35,215 nucleotides of DNA, from positions 1 through 35,215 of IMG/VR virus record IMGVR_UViG_3300028920_000177. One strand, written 5' to 3'. The notes under the pieces are model-generated. The model saw nothing but the letters and a program-made list of their open reading frames with translations, ran no database searches and had not been told where the DNA came from. Positions 29,618 to 35,215 of this stretch are shown here, piece by piece (positions within the stretch are counted from its first letter, which is position 1; every line of letters starts with the position of its first letter). The position numbers and the translations under genes are program-made. The stretch comes from a virus.

Positions 29618-31132
29618 ATGTTGAGTGAGGCAATTCTGGAACGGCTGGGTGCGTTGTCGGTGCAGGAAACTGGCGGCGGTAGCGGCGAGGAAGGCAGTGT
29701 GGCCCGGAGCCTGTTTGATGCGAACATGCTGCTGGATTGTCGGGCGACGCTGGACCCGGTAACTCCGGCGTATCAGGAGTGCCCGGGAATCATCAACCGG
29801 GGGGAATTGTCGTACCCGGAGACGTTCGGTGAGTTGTATGACCAGGACGATGACGATGCGCTGGTAGTAGCCCCGTCGGGCGATGACCTGGCGTCGAAAA
29901 CGGATTACTGGACCGCAGACGCAGAAGATGACTACATCGTCTACGCCTCGGTGAACATCGCCCGCACGATACGCGCCTACTCGTTCATTACGGAAAATGG
30001 CTACACCCCCGCAACGTGGAAAGTCGAGGGTTCGAACGACGGGACAAACTGGACCACGCTGCACAGCGGGACGGCTCCCACCTGGGACGCCGGGAAGAAC
30101 CAGGTTGACGAAACCATCGTCGAGGGCAACCGGGCGGCGTACACGTATCACAGGTTGGTGGTCGATGGGTTCGACTCAGGGGTGACGGCGGTCAGGATAT
30201 ACGCCCTGCAGTTCTGGAACGACGGGATAACAACGCAGCTCGGCCTCCGGGCTTTTGCCAGTGCGTCTGACCCGCTGAAATTCGCGTTCGGCGGCGGCGT
30301 CGACGAGGGCTCCGACGTTGTGCATGAGGTTTCGCTCACGTCGCCGTTGTCGCTGACAATCGACCCGACCGAAACCGCAGCCCACATGCCACCGTCGGGG
30401 GCATCGAAATACCCGCTCCTGGTCTACGCGGAGCATAACCCGGACACGGAGGCAACGGTGCTGGGCGCGGAACCGGTAAATGTGGATGACTACGTGATGC
30501 TGGATGACATACAGAGCCAGTTGATTGCACTGGGCTGGTCGGTTGGGGCAATCGGGAATTGGACAGAAGCTATTGCAAATGGGTTTGATAATGTTTGGAC
30601 TACTACATTGTACGGAAAACCAACGGACAATGACGCAGCATATCAATTCTTGGCACCCGCCGGAGTGTTCTTTCAGCTTTACGGGTGCAAGTTGTGTTAC
30701 AGAAATTGGTCTACCGCTTCCTGTACGAATATCGAATATACCGTCAACGGGGTTGACTGGGTGGTAGCAAAGAGCCATACGGGTGTAACTGGTATCAGAA
30801 CCGATGAAACGATTTTCGAAGAACCTATAACAGTTAATGGGGTTAGGCTGGCCTTCAATGCTTCTCCGGGTCCGAACATTTATGAACTCGAGCTCTACGC
30901 CTTCGACATTCCAGGCATCGGGACAGCCGGTCGCAAATTTGCAAACAACAAGGTCTGGCTCTATGATTCGGTTGAAGAAGAATGGGTCGGAAAGGTTCGG
31001 GTGTACCTGGGGCAGGCCGGCATGGGCAAGGGGTTGGATGGCGAATGGGCTGTTACGAGCTTCGTTCCGTATCAGATGCCCCGGCAACTGATAACGCCGT
31101 TCCCCAAATCGGTATTCCCTGCAAGGTGGTAG
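29618..31132 (+). CDS. Tail fibre protein with two discoidin-like domains
   Basis: This 504-residue protein likely contacts the host surface. Residues about 105-205 (YSFITENGYTPATWKVEGSN, then TYHRLVVDGFDSGVTAVRI) and about 340-430 (IEYTVNGVDWVVAKSHTGV, then NGVRLAFNASPGPNIYELEL) both show the F5/8-type discoidin pattern: a strand, then W-x-V/I-x-x-S/N-N-D/G-x-x-W, then R-L-x-F/V. Such domains bind carbohydrate. The second is more A+T-rich (about 30540-30880) than the first, so it may be a later gain. The end reads GKGLDGEWAVTSFVPYQMPRQL. It is followed by a hairpin and the lysis genes. Confidence 0.65.
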   Translation: MLSEAILERLGALSVQETGGGSGEEGSVARSLFDANMLLDCRATLDPVTPAYQECPGIINRGELSYPETFGELYDQDDDDALVVAPSGDDLASKTDYWTADAEDDYIVYASVNIARTIRAYSFITENGYTPATWKVEGSNDGTNWTTLHSGTAPTWDAGKNQVDETIVEGNRAAYTYHRLVVDGFDSGVTAVRIYALQFWNDGITTQLGLRAFASASDPLKFAFGGGVDEGSDVVHEVSLTSPLSLTIDPTETAAHMPPSGASKYPLLVYAEHNPDTEATVLGAEPVNVDDYVMLDDIQSQLIALGWSVGAIGNWTEAIANGFDNVWTTTLYGKPTDNDAAYQFLAPAGVFFQLYGCKLCYRNWSTASCTNIEYTVNGVDWVVAKSHTGVTGIRTDETIFEEPITVNGVRLAFNASPGPNIYELELYAFDIPGIGTAGRKFANNKVWLYDSVEEEWVGKVRVYLGQAGMGKGLDGEWAVTSFVPYQMPRQLITPFPKSVFPARW

Positions 31133-31149
31133 AAAACGAACAGTAACGG

Positions 31150-31179
31150 AAGGGGCTCGCAGATGCGGGTCCCTTTTTT
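31150..31179 (+). terminator. Terminator-like hairpin before the amidase gene
   Basis: An 11-bp stem (31150-31160 with 31165-31175) including two G-T pairs ends in six T (31174-31179). It lies 16 nt before ATG 31196. It ends the fibre operon or attenuates the lysis genes. Confidence 0.7.
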
Positions 31180-31195
31180 CTTGGGAGGGATGGCA

Positions 31196-31735
31196 ATGTT
31201 GATATGCCTGGACGCAGGACATGGAGGGAAAGACCCCGGAGCCGTGGGACAGAACGGGACACGCGAAAAAGACATAACCCTGCAAATGGTTCGGGGGCTG
31301 CGGCGCGTTCTGCAACGTAGGGGGTTTTCCGTGTGCATGACGCGAGATCGAGACGAATACATCGGGTTGACCGCCCGGGCACTAAAAGCCAACGCACAGA
31401 GAGCCGCCCTGTTCGTTTCGATTCATTGCAACGCTTACACGAACCCTAAAACCAACGGCTGGGAAATATGGACAAGCACCGGCGAAACCGGCGCGGATTC
31501 TCTGGCCAGCCACATTCAGAGTGCATGGGCCGCCTCGTTTCAGGGCTGCAATATCCGGGGCATGAAGGAAAAAAATTTCACGGTTCTGGCCAGAACCAAA
31601 ATGCCCGCAGTGCTTGTGGAGCTGGGTTTTATCAGCAACTACCGGGAAGAAGGGTTACTGCAAACCCCTAAGTGGCAAAAACAGGCTTGCGAGGCGATTG
31701 CTCAGGGGATTATCTCGTACACCGAACAGGGGTAA
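31196..31735 (+). CDS. N-acetylmuramoyl-L-alanine amidase (Amidase_3), endolysin
   Basis: The 179-residue enzyme cuts the amide bond between muramic acid and the peptide stem. Zinc ligands are H9 (DAGHGGKD), E24 (TREKD) and H78 (SIHCNA), and the catalytic acid is E142 (AVLVELGFISN). The start at ATG 31196 has GGGAGGG 6 nt upstream; the ATG at 31163 lies inside the terminator hairpin. There is no signal peptide, so release depends on a holin. It carries only the catalytic domain. Confidence 0.92.
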   Translation: MLICLDAGHGGKDPGAVGQNGTREKDITLQMVRGLRRVLQRRGFSVCMTRDRDEYIGLTARALKANAQRAALFVSIHCNAYTNPKTNGWEIWTSTGETGADSLASHIQSAWAASFQGCNIRGMKEKNFTVLARTKMPAVLVELGFISNYREEGLLQTPKWQKQACEAIAQGIISYTEQG

Positions 31736-31740
31736 CGGGT

Positions 31741-32037
31741 ATGCAGGATATTAGGCAGGAAACCCTGGCAACGCTACAGCACACCCAGCAAGAAACCCTG
31801 GCGACCGCCCAGCGCATGGAAACGCGGCTCACGCGCATGGAGACGCAGATGGAAGAACGGGAAAAAATTTGCAAACAGCACGCCGAGACTCTCACGCAGC
31901 ATGATAAGCGGATCAATGCCCTGGAAGTCAACGTCGGAACACTCCGGGGCTCGTGGAAAACCTACCTGACCGTAGGCGGCATTTCCGGTGCTATCGGCTC
32001 CGCGATGACGTGGCTCAGGTTCAAGGGCGGTGGATAA
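31741..32037 (+). CDS. XhlA-like lysis accessory protein
   Basis: This 98-residue protein has a coiled coil (about 10-65, with ETLATAQRMETRLTRMETQ) and a C-terminal membrane helix (about 74-92, TYLTVGGISGAIGSAMTWL). The domain order matches XhlA-type proteins that work with holins. The ATG is 5 nt after the amidase stop. It is directly followed by the holin-like gene. Confidence 0.7.
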   Translation: MQDIRQETLATLQHTQQETLATAQRMETRLTRMETQMEEREKICKQHAETLTQHDKRINALEVNVGTLRGSWKTYLTVGGISGAIGSAMTWLRFKGGG

Positions 32038-32038
32038 C

Positions 32039-32299
32039 ATGAAGCCACCCCAGCAATGGCCGATGCGAAAACCTATTACGTTGGCCAGTATAGGATTCTC
32101 TGCGCTTCTCACATTTTTATTGCTGATCGCATGGTTGCGAACCGGGGCCGAGCCGCCCGCCGTTTTCCGAGACATAGTCATAGCTTTCCTGGGCGTGCCC
32201 TCCGTAATGTACATGGGAACGTCAGCCTACGAGCACCGGGTGAATCGGCAATATAGGGAGGAACCATACCATGAACCTACCGGGCATTTTGAAGAGTAA
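32039..32299 (+). CDS. Holin-like two-helix membrane protein
   Basis: An 86-residue protein has two hydrophobic helices (about 15-33, TLASIGFSALLTFLLLIAW, and about 45-58, DIVIAFLGVPSVMYM) and a charged tail (YEHRVNRQYREEPYH). The start at ATG 32039 has GGGCGGTGG upstream; GTG 32030 is possible. Such size and topology fit a class II holin. Place after the XhlA-like gene supports that role. Confidence 0.6.
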   Translation: MKPPQQWPMRKPITLASIGFSALLTFLLLIAWLRTGAEPPAVFRDIVIAFLGVPSVMYMGTSAYEHRVNRQYREEPYHEPTGHFEE

Positions 32300-32636
32300 G
32301 TGGCTGTGGGTTGCGGCGGCCGTGGCCCTGGCGATCGGTGCGGGTCTTGCCTGGCGCAGCTTCCGAACAGACCCCGCCCCTACGGTGGAGGAAGCGGTGC
32401 AGGGGATCCAGACGACGGTGGACACGCTGCAAGCAGGGCTTGACCAGGTTCTGGCCGTCCCGGAGCAGGTACGCAGGGAGGTGAGGCGCAATGTCCAAAA
32501 CGTGGTGCAGGAAGTTGCCGATTACAGCGTTGCTGATCGCTTGTCTGAGCTGGAGCGCATTTCCCGCCTGGGCGGCGCAATACGTACCGGCGGGAACGAC
32601 AATCACGGCAACAGAACCATCATATCTTTTGAGTGA
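32271..32636 (+). CDS. Putative inner-membrane spanin (Rz-like)
   Basis: The 121-residue protein has an N-terminal membrane helix (about 11-27, WLWVAAAVALAIGAGLAW) followed by a periplasmic helical part (VEEAVQGIQTTVDTLQAGL, VRREVRRNVQNVVQEV). That is the topology of i-spanins. The downstream gene begins inside it in the +1 frame, as Rz1 does in Rz. GGGAGG lies upstream of the ATG, inside the holin gene. It may instead be a general membrane protein, as sequence identity to Rz is weak. Confidence 0.55.
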   Translation: MNLPGILKSKWLWVAAAVALAIGAGLAWRSFRTDPAPTVEEAVQGIQTTVDTLQAGLDQVLAVPEQVRREVRRNVQNVVQEVADYSVADRLSELERISRLGGAIRTGGNDNHGNRTIISFE

Positions 32637-32886
32637 GCCCGAAATCGACAACACTATTGCATATGTTAAAAGCCTGGAGGTCCGGGCTGAAACCGCCGAG
32701 GCCGGGCTTGAAAAAATCGTTGGGATCGTTGCACCTCTCCAGGAACAGATGCAAGACCTGACGGAAAAGGTGAATGCCGTCCCACGCTTAGTGGAAGAAG
32801 AAAGTCGCAAGGCCTATGGCAAGGGTTTTAGAGACGGGCTTGTCATAGGTGGCGGGGCTGTGCTTCTGATAAGCATCTTTATATAG
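32491..32886 (+). CDS. Putative unimolecular spanin or outer-membrane spanin partner
   Basis: This 131-residue product starts at ATG 32491, with AGGGAGGTG (32476-32484) inside the previous gene, and lies in its +1 frame. The N terminus is a signal sequence, with a possible lipobox LIAC (C18); AWAA at 26-29 could instead be a signal peptidase I site. A coiled periplasmic part (AETAEAGLEKIV, QEQMQDLTEKV) is followed by a membrane helix at the very C terminus (about 115-131, DGLVIGGGAVLLISIFI). A lipidated N terminus plus C-terminal helix is the topology of u-spanins such as T1 gp11 (131 residues). If C18 is not lipidated it could be an ordinary anchored protein. Confidence 0.5.
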   Translation: MSKTWCRKLPITALLIACLSWSAFPAWAAQYVPAGTTITATEPSYLLSEPEIDNTIAYVKSLEVRAETAEAGLEKIVGIVAPLQEQMQDLTEKVNAVPRLVEEESRKAYGKGFRDGLVIGGGAVLLISIFI

Positions 32887-32903
32887 AGAGGAGGTGTTTA
32901 AAA

Positions 32904-33008
32904 GTGAACGACGTTCTGGGCATCATAATCGCCGGAGTGGTTTTCGTGGGCATCGTATGGACAAACCGCTACAAAAAGAAAACAGGCAAGTGGCCCTGGA
33001 AGAAGTAA
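32904..33008 (+). CDS. 34-residue membrane peptide at the end of the lysis genes
   Basis: A short frame starts at GTG 32904, 7 nt after AGGAGGTG (32889-32896). It reads MNDVLGIIIAGVVFVGIV and ends in a basic YKKKTGKWPWKK. It has one membrane helix and a positive tail. With such a good ribosome site it is likely real. Possible roles are a small holin, pinholin or antiholin. Confidence 0.6.
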   Translation: MNDVLGIIIAGVVFVGIVWTNRYKKKTGKWPWKK

Positions 33009-33042
33009 CGGATTACTTCTTACGGATCGTTCCCCCTTGGAC

Positions 33043-33060
33043 GGAGCGCTTAGGCGCTCC
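33043..33060 (+). terminator. Hairpin after the lysis genes
   Basis: GGAGCGC (33043-33049) pairs with GCGCTCC (33054-33060). No strong T-run follows. A second stem (33000-33008 with 33013-33021) overlaps the end of the small peptide gene. A TATAAT lies at 33087-33092 without a good -35. Confidence 0.45.
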
Positions 33061-33124
33061 GAAAACTTTGTTCCGGGGCCGTGATGTATAATGATCAGGA
33101 ATACGACCAAGGTCCCGGAACATC

Positions 33125-33165
33125 AAAAATACCCGAAAAATACACCGTACACAGCACCGTACACA
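33125..33165 (+). repeat. Direct repeats, candidate integrase arm sites
   Basis: CACCGTACACA occurs at 33143-33153 and 33155-33165 (12-bp period), and AAAAATAC at 33125-33132 and 33136-33143 (11-bp period). They lie 55-95 bp inside the presumed att core. Paired direct repeats so placed are typical of arm-type binding sites for a tyrosine integrase. Confidence 0.5.
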
Positions 33166-33220
33166 CGGAAAAAACCTGTCCAGAAAACCCTTGTAATAAA
33201 AGCACTCCCGACTAGATTGT

Positions 33221-33239
33221 ATTCCCCGCGCCTCCACCA
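33221..33239 (+). other. Presumed attR: copy of a tRNA-Ala/tmRNA 3' end
   Basis: The segment ends CGCCTCC-A-CCA, the 3' acceptor strand, discriminator and CCA of a tRNA. It is preceded by ATT and CCCCG, as the end of a T loop and T stem. The T in CGCCTCC is position 70, so the partner could be the G3-U70 pair that marks tRNA-Ala and tmRNA. The 5' rest of the T arm (C56) does not match, so this is a truncated copy. Integration in the 3' end of a tRNA gene leaves such a copy at the far prophage end. The host would begin here. Confidence 0.6.
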
Positions 33240-33263
33240 AACTTTGTTTTCAACAAAGTTTGG
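33237..33263 (+). terminator. Perfect 12-bp inverted repeat beginning at the CCA
   Basis: CCAAACTTTGTT (33237-33248) is the exact reverse complement of AACAAAGTTTGG (33252-33263), separated by TTC. It starts in the CCA of the tRNA-like end. It may be the original terminator of the host RNA gene, now cut off from it, although no T-run follows the stem. It may also be part of the recombination site. Confidence 0.4.
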
Positions 33264-33345
33264 CGCCACGGCATCTTGTGAGGGCGACTTGTCACGGCAT
33301 AGCCGCATTCTGGCGACGCCGGAAGCCTCCCAATACTGAAAGACC

Positions 33346-33382
33346 AAAGGCAGTCCCCGGATCATCCGGAGACTGCCTTTTT
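33346..33382 (+). terminator. Strong intrinsic terminator between phage end and host gene
   Basis: GGCAGTC and CCGGAT pair with ATCCGG and GACTGCC around a single-base loop with one unpaired base, flanked by AAA and TTTTT. It can work for rightward RNA; AAA on the left gives TTT on the other strand, so it may also stop the leftward gene that ends at 33437. The 33264-33345 stretch between the inverted repeat and this hairpin holds nothing I recognise. Confidence 0.8.
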
Positions 33383-33436
33383 GTGTTTTTCACTTTTCAC
33401 GAAAGAATTGATATTTTCTGATGCGATAAATTTTAC

Positions 33437-34942
33437 TCAACTCAAAAGGTCGTCTGCATAGTAGGTGAGCGGGATCAGGTCGGTTCTGTCCAGGTACTTC
33501 AGGGCGAACTTGCGGTTCAGAGCCGCGAAATGCCTCAGGCCGCACCCCAGTTTATTGAGATAGGAGAAGACCCCGATCGCTCCCGTGGAGAAGTTGTCGG
33601 CTTCTTTCCCGTATATCCCCCGGAGATCGGCCAGGTCATGAAAAACCTCGTCTATGGCGCCGCCGAATTTTTTGAAAAGTTCGGGTGTCCTGCCTGTCTT
33701 TATCTCGTCCCCGACCGTCTTTCCTGTCATTGCAGCCGCCATTGCCCCGCGACAGACACCTATGGCCGATATAAATCCATCCCCATACGCAAGGGACTTG
33801 AAAACCTGGTCTTCACTGATAAAACCGCCGGTCATGACCATCGCGGGAAGGGTTTTGTCCTGGTCCTGCAGTTTTGCGCAGATATCCACGACAGCCTTTT
33901 CAAGCATGATCGTCGGCAGGGACCATTCGTTCATCATCTTGGCTGGGCTATAGCCAGAGCCGCCGCCTGCGCCGTCAAAGGTTATCATGTCGACATCGTT
34001 CTCTATCGCCATGTTGATAACACGTTCGACATCGACCACATCAAAACCGGCCATCTTGAAATAGACGTTTTTCATACCCATGGCGCGCAGTTCGGAGATT
34101 CGTTTTGCCATCGAATCTTCCGTCCACATTGGCAGCCTTCCGTAAGTGTAAAAATTGGGGCAGCAGCCCTTTTTCCTGAGTTCCACTATTTTGGGGTCGA
34201 ATGGATCGGGGTAGACAAGATTCCCACACTCGACTTTGTTTACGGCGTCATCATAGTCTTTAAGCCTGTTCATCGGCTGGGTTCCCTTGGCGCCCTGGCC
34301 GAACTTGAATTCCAGGGCCTCAAAGCCGTATTTCCCAAGGGCTATCTCGGGTACACCCATAAGATGGTCGTCGACGTTGCACTGAAGAACCATCTGTCCC
34401 GGTCCCCGGTGATAGTTGTAGAAACTGTCATGTATCTTCTTAAGCATAGGGAAGGAAGTGATCCTGCCGTTTTCCATCTTCAGTTCAGGGTCCTTGTTCC
34501 TTGCGTCTTCGCCTACCATGCAGGTGACACCCGCCATGGCGGCGCCGCCGAAATAATCGACCCAGTTCATTTTCACCAGGGCGGGTAAAACGATCGGCAG
34601 ATCAAGACCTATTCTGTTATTACCGCCGTATTCACAAGCCAGATCAACACTGAAGATCTCGGCATGTTCATTATCAGCCTCCAGGCCTATGGCGCCAAAG
34701 GAACGGCCGTTTATGTTGAAATGGGAAAAATCTACAGGATAATCTTTTTCCGATGCTATCTGGTTGGCGCCTGTAGTGGTGGGGTAGACCGTCATCTTTC
34801 CAAGAACCGCCGCCTGGGCGATCTCGCAGGTCCCGGGACATTCCTCCGTACACAAAGAGCACATTCCCGATTGAGGAGCAATATACTTGCTTCTGTTCTT
34901 TGCTCCTGTAACACCTGAAGTCATACTCGGCGAAAACGTCAT
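33437..34942 (-). CDS. FMN-binding glutamate synthase-like protein (GltB central/FMN domain)
   Basis: This 501-residue cytoplasmic flavoprotein matches the Glu_synthase FMN/Fe-S domain, a TIM barrel, without the glutaminase and C-terminal domains of full GltB. The N-terminal part has a cysteine cluster CSLCTEECPGTCEIAQAAVLG, quoted as CSLCTEECPGTC (residues about 27-38), suited to an iron-sulphur centre. FMN and substrate motifs are MITFDGAGGGSGYSPAKMM (about 322-340) and PAMVMTGGFISEDQVFKSLAYG in part (about 378-395). The last part has GIYGKEADN. Such proteins are common in anaerobes; some act in glutamate synthesis, others are of unproven substrate. It starts at ATG 34942 with GGGAGGT upstream and is host, not phage. 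Confidence 0.85.
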   Translation of the reverse strand: MTFSPSMTSGVTGAKNRSKYIAPQSGMCSLCTEECPGTCEIAQAAVLGKMTVYPTTTGANQIASEKDYPVDFSHFNINGRSFGAIGLEADNEHAEIFSVDLACEYGGNNRIGLDLPIVLPALVKMNWVDYFGGAAMAGVTCMVGEDARNKDPELKMENGRITSFPMLKKIHDSFYNYHRGPGQMVLQCNVDDHLMGVPEIALGKYGFEALEFKFGQGAKGTQPMNRLKDYDDAVNKVECGNLVYPDPFDPKIVELRKKGCCPNFYTYGRLPMWTEDSMAKRISELRAMGMKNVYFKMAGFDVVDVERVINMAIENDVDMITFDGAGGGSGYSPAKMMNEWSLPTIMLEKAVVDICAKLQDQDKTLPAMVMTGGFISEDQVFKSLAYGDGFISAIGVCRGAMAAAMTGKTVGDEIKTGRTPELFKKFGGAIDEVFHDLADLRGIYGKEADNFSTGAIGVFSYLNKLGCGLRHFAALNRKFALKYLDRTDLIPLTYYADDLLS

Positions 34943-35005
34943 GATCAGACCTCCCGTTGAGGATTTAATATAATCTTGTGTTTGTACTCCGCTCTGCCCA
35001 AAATT

Positions 35006-35014
35006 ATTGTATCA
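35006..35014 (-). promoter_or_regulatory. Possible promoter of the glutamate synthase-like gene
   Basis: On the minus strand TGATACAAT reads as an extended -10 (TGA then TACAAT), about 60 nt before the start codon. No good -35 is seen. The remaining sequence to 35215 holds no convincing gene. Confidence 0.35.
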
Positions 35015-35215
35015 CTTGATTTCTGATGCGATATACATCGATCCCGCCGGAGGGTCATGGAAACCCCGCGCGGCCTTGTCCCGATGTGAGGCAATATGTT
35101 GAATAAGCGAGGTTTATGAATGTATTTAAGTTTGGAGAGCGAATTGGGGCAAGGCTCCGTATCCTCCGCCATATTAAAAAGACAAACCCGTTCAGTAGCT
35201 GATTCAGGCTGTGGA

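Noticed and set aside
33068-33092. Promoter with TATAAT at 33087-33092
   Set aside because: The -10 is perfect, but the nearest TTG-like -35 is only 13 bp away and no gene follows.
33203-33239. Complete tRNA gene
   Set aside because: Only the acceptor strand, CCA and part of a T arm are present; no anticodon or D arm can be folded upstream.
33530-34588. Plus-strand open frame of 352 codons opposite the glutamate synthase-like gene
   Set aside because: The minus strand has a clear family match and ribosome site; this is its shadow.
35116-35202. Short frame of 28 codons (MNVFKFGERIGARLR...) near the right edge
   Set aside because: The first residues recall an XRE-type regulator start, but the frame stops after 28 codons and has no clear ribosome site. 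It could be a decayed gene.

Overview
The window is the late-gene half of a lambda-type siphophage prophage, about 33.2 kb of it, followed by about 2 kb of host chromosome. The left end of the phage lies outside the window. Phage identity rests on a complete and syntenic set of head, tail and lysis genes: Nu1-type TerS, GpA-type TerL, lambda-type portal, ClpP-fold protease with a nested scaffold, gpD-like decoration protein, GpE-type capsid, tail tube, G/GT chaperones, tape measure, hub, fibres, amidase, holin and spanin-like proteins. The host is probably a diderm, likely anaerobic bacterium. The spanin-like genes imply an outer membrane, and the flanking host gene is a stand-alone FMN/Fe-S glutamate synthase-like protein common in anaerobes. 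Synergistota would fit, but this is inference and the sequence does not prove it.

Layout. At 1-2795 are replication genes: a replication-initiator-like gene with three 20-bp iterons inside it (likely the origin), a helicase-loader-like gene, SSB, a DUF1599 protein and several small genes. At 2812-3273 is a RinA/ArpU-like late activator. At 3301-4386 an A+T-rich two-gene cassette has its own operator and promoter; it looks like a Panacea-domain antitoxin with an unrecognised toxin. At 4421-5005 a small tyrosine recombinase lies on the opposite strand. At 5224-5621 are a candidate late promoter, a terminator and a noncoding stretch that may hold cos. At 5622-14245 are the packaging, head and head-tail genes.

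The tail operon is interrupted between the tail terminator and tail tube genes (14246-19432). The first part of this interruption (14429-17010) is a four-gene cassette: a STAS/GHKL ATPase, a DUF4325 STAS-like protein and two small membrane proteins. It resembles a partner-switch or defence module and is the best candidate for an undescribed system. The second part (17164-19357) is a regulatory island with its own promoter, a HTH protein that probably starts at CTG, a small unknown protein, a Bro/KilAC antirepressor and a Rha-type regulator.

The tail operon resumes at 19433 with the tube, the chaperones G and GT (-1 frameshift at T_TTT_TTC), the tape measure, a small distal tail protein, a 1319-residue hub protein and fibre genes that contain repeats and discoidin-like domains. 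Lysis genes run from 31196 to 33008. Next come direct repeats resembling integrase arm sites and a copy of a tRNA-Ala/tmRNA 3' end at 33221-33239, which I take as attR. The host chromosome begins there.

At least six terminator-like hairpins lie in the gaps of the late operon, most of them 16-35 nt before the next start codon. This suggests that late transcription is modified to resist termination, or that the hairpins set the relative levels of structural proteins.
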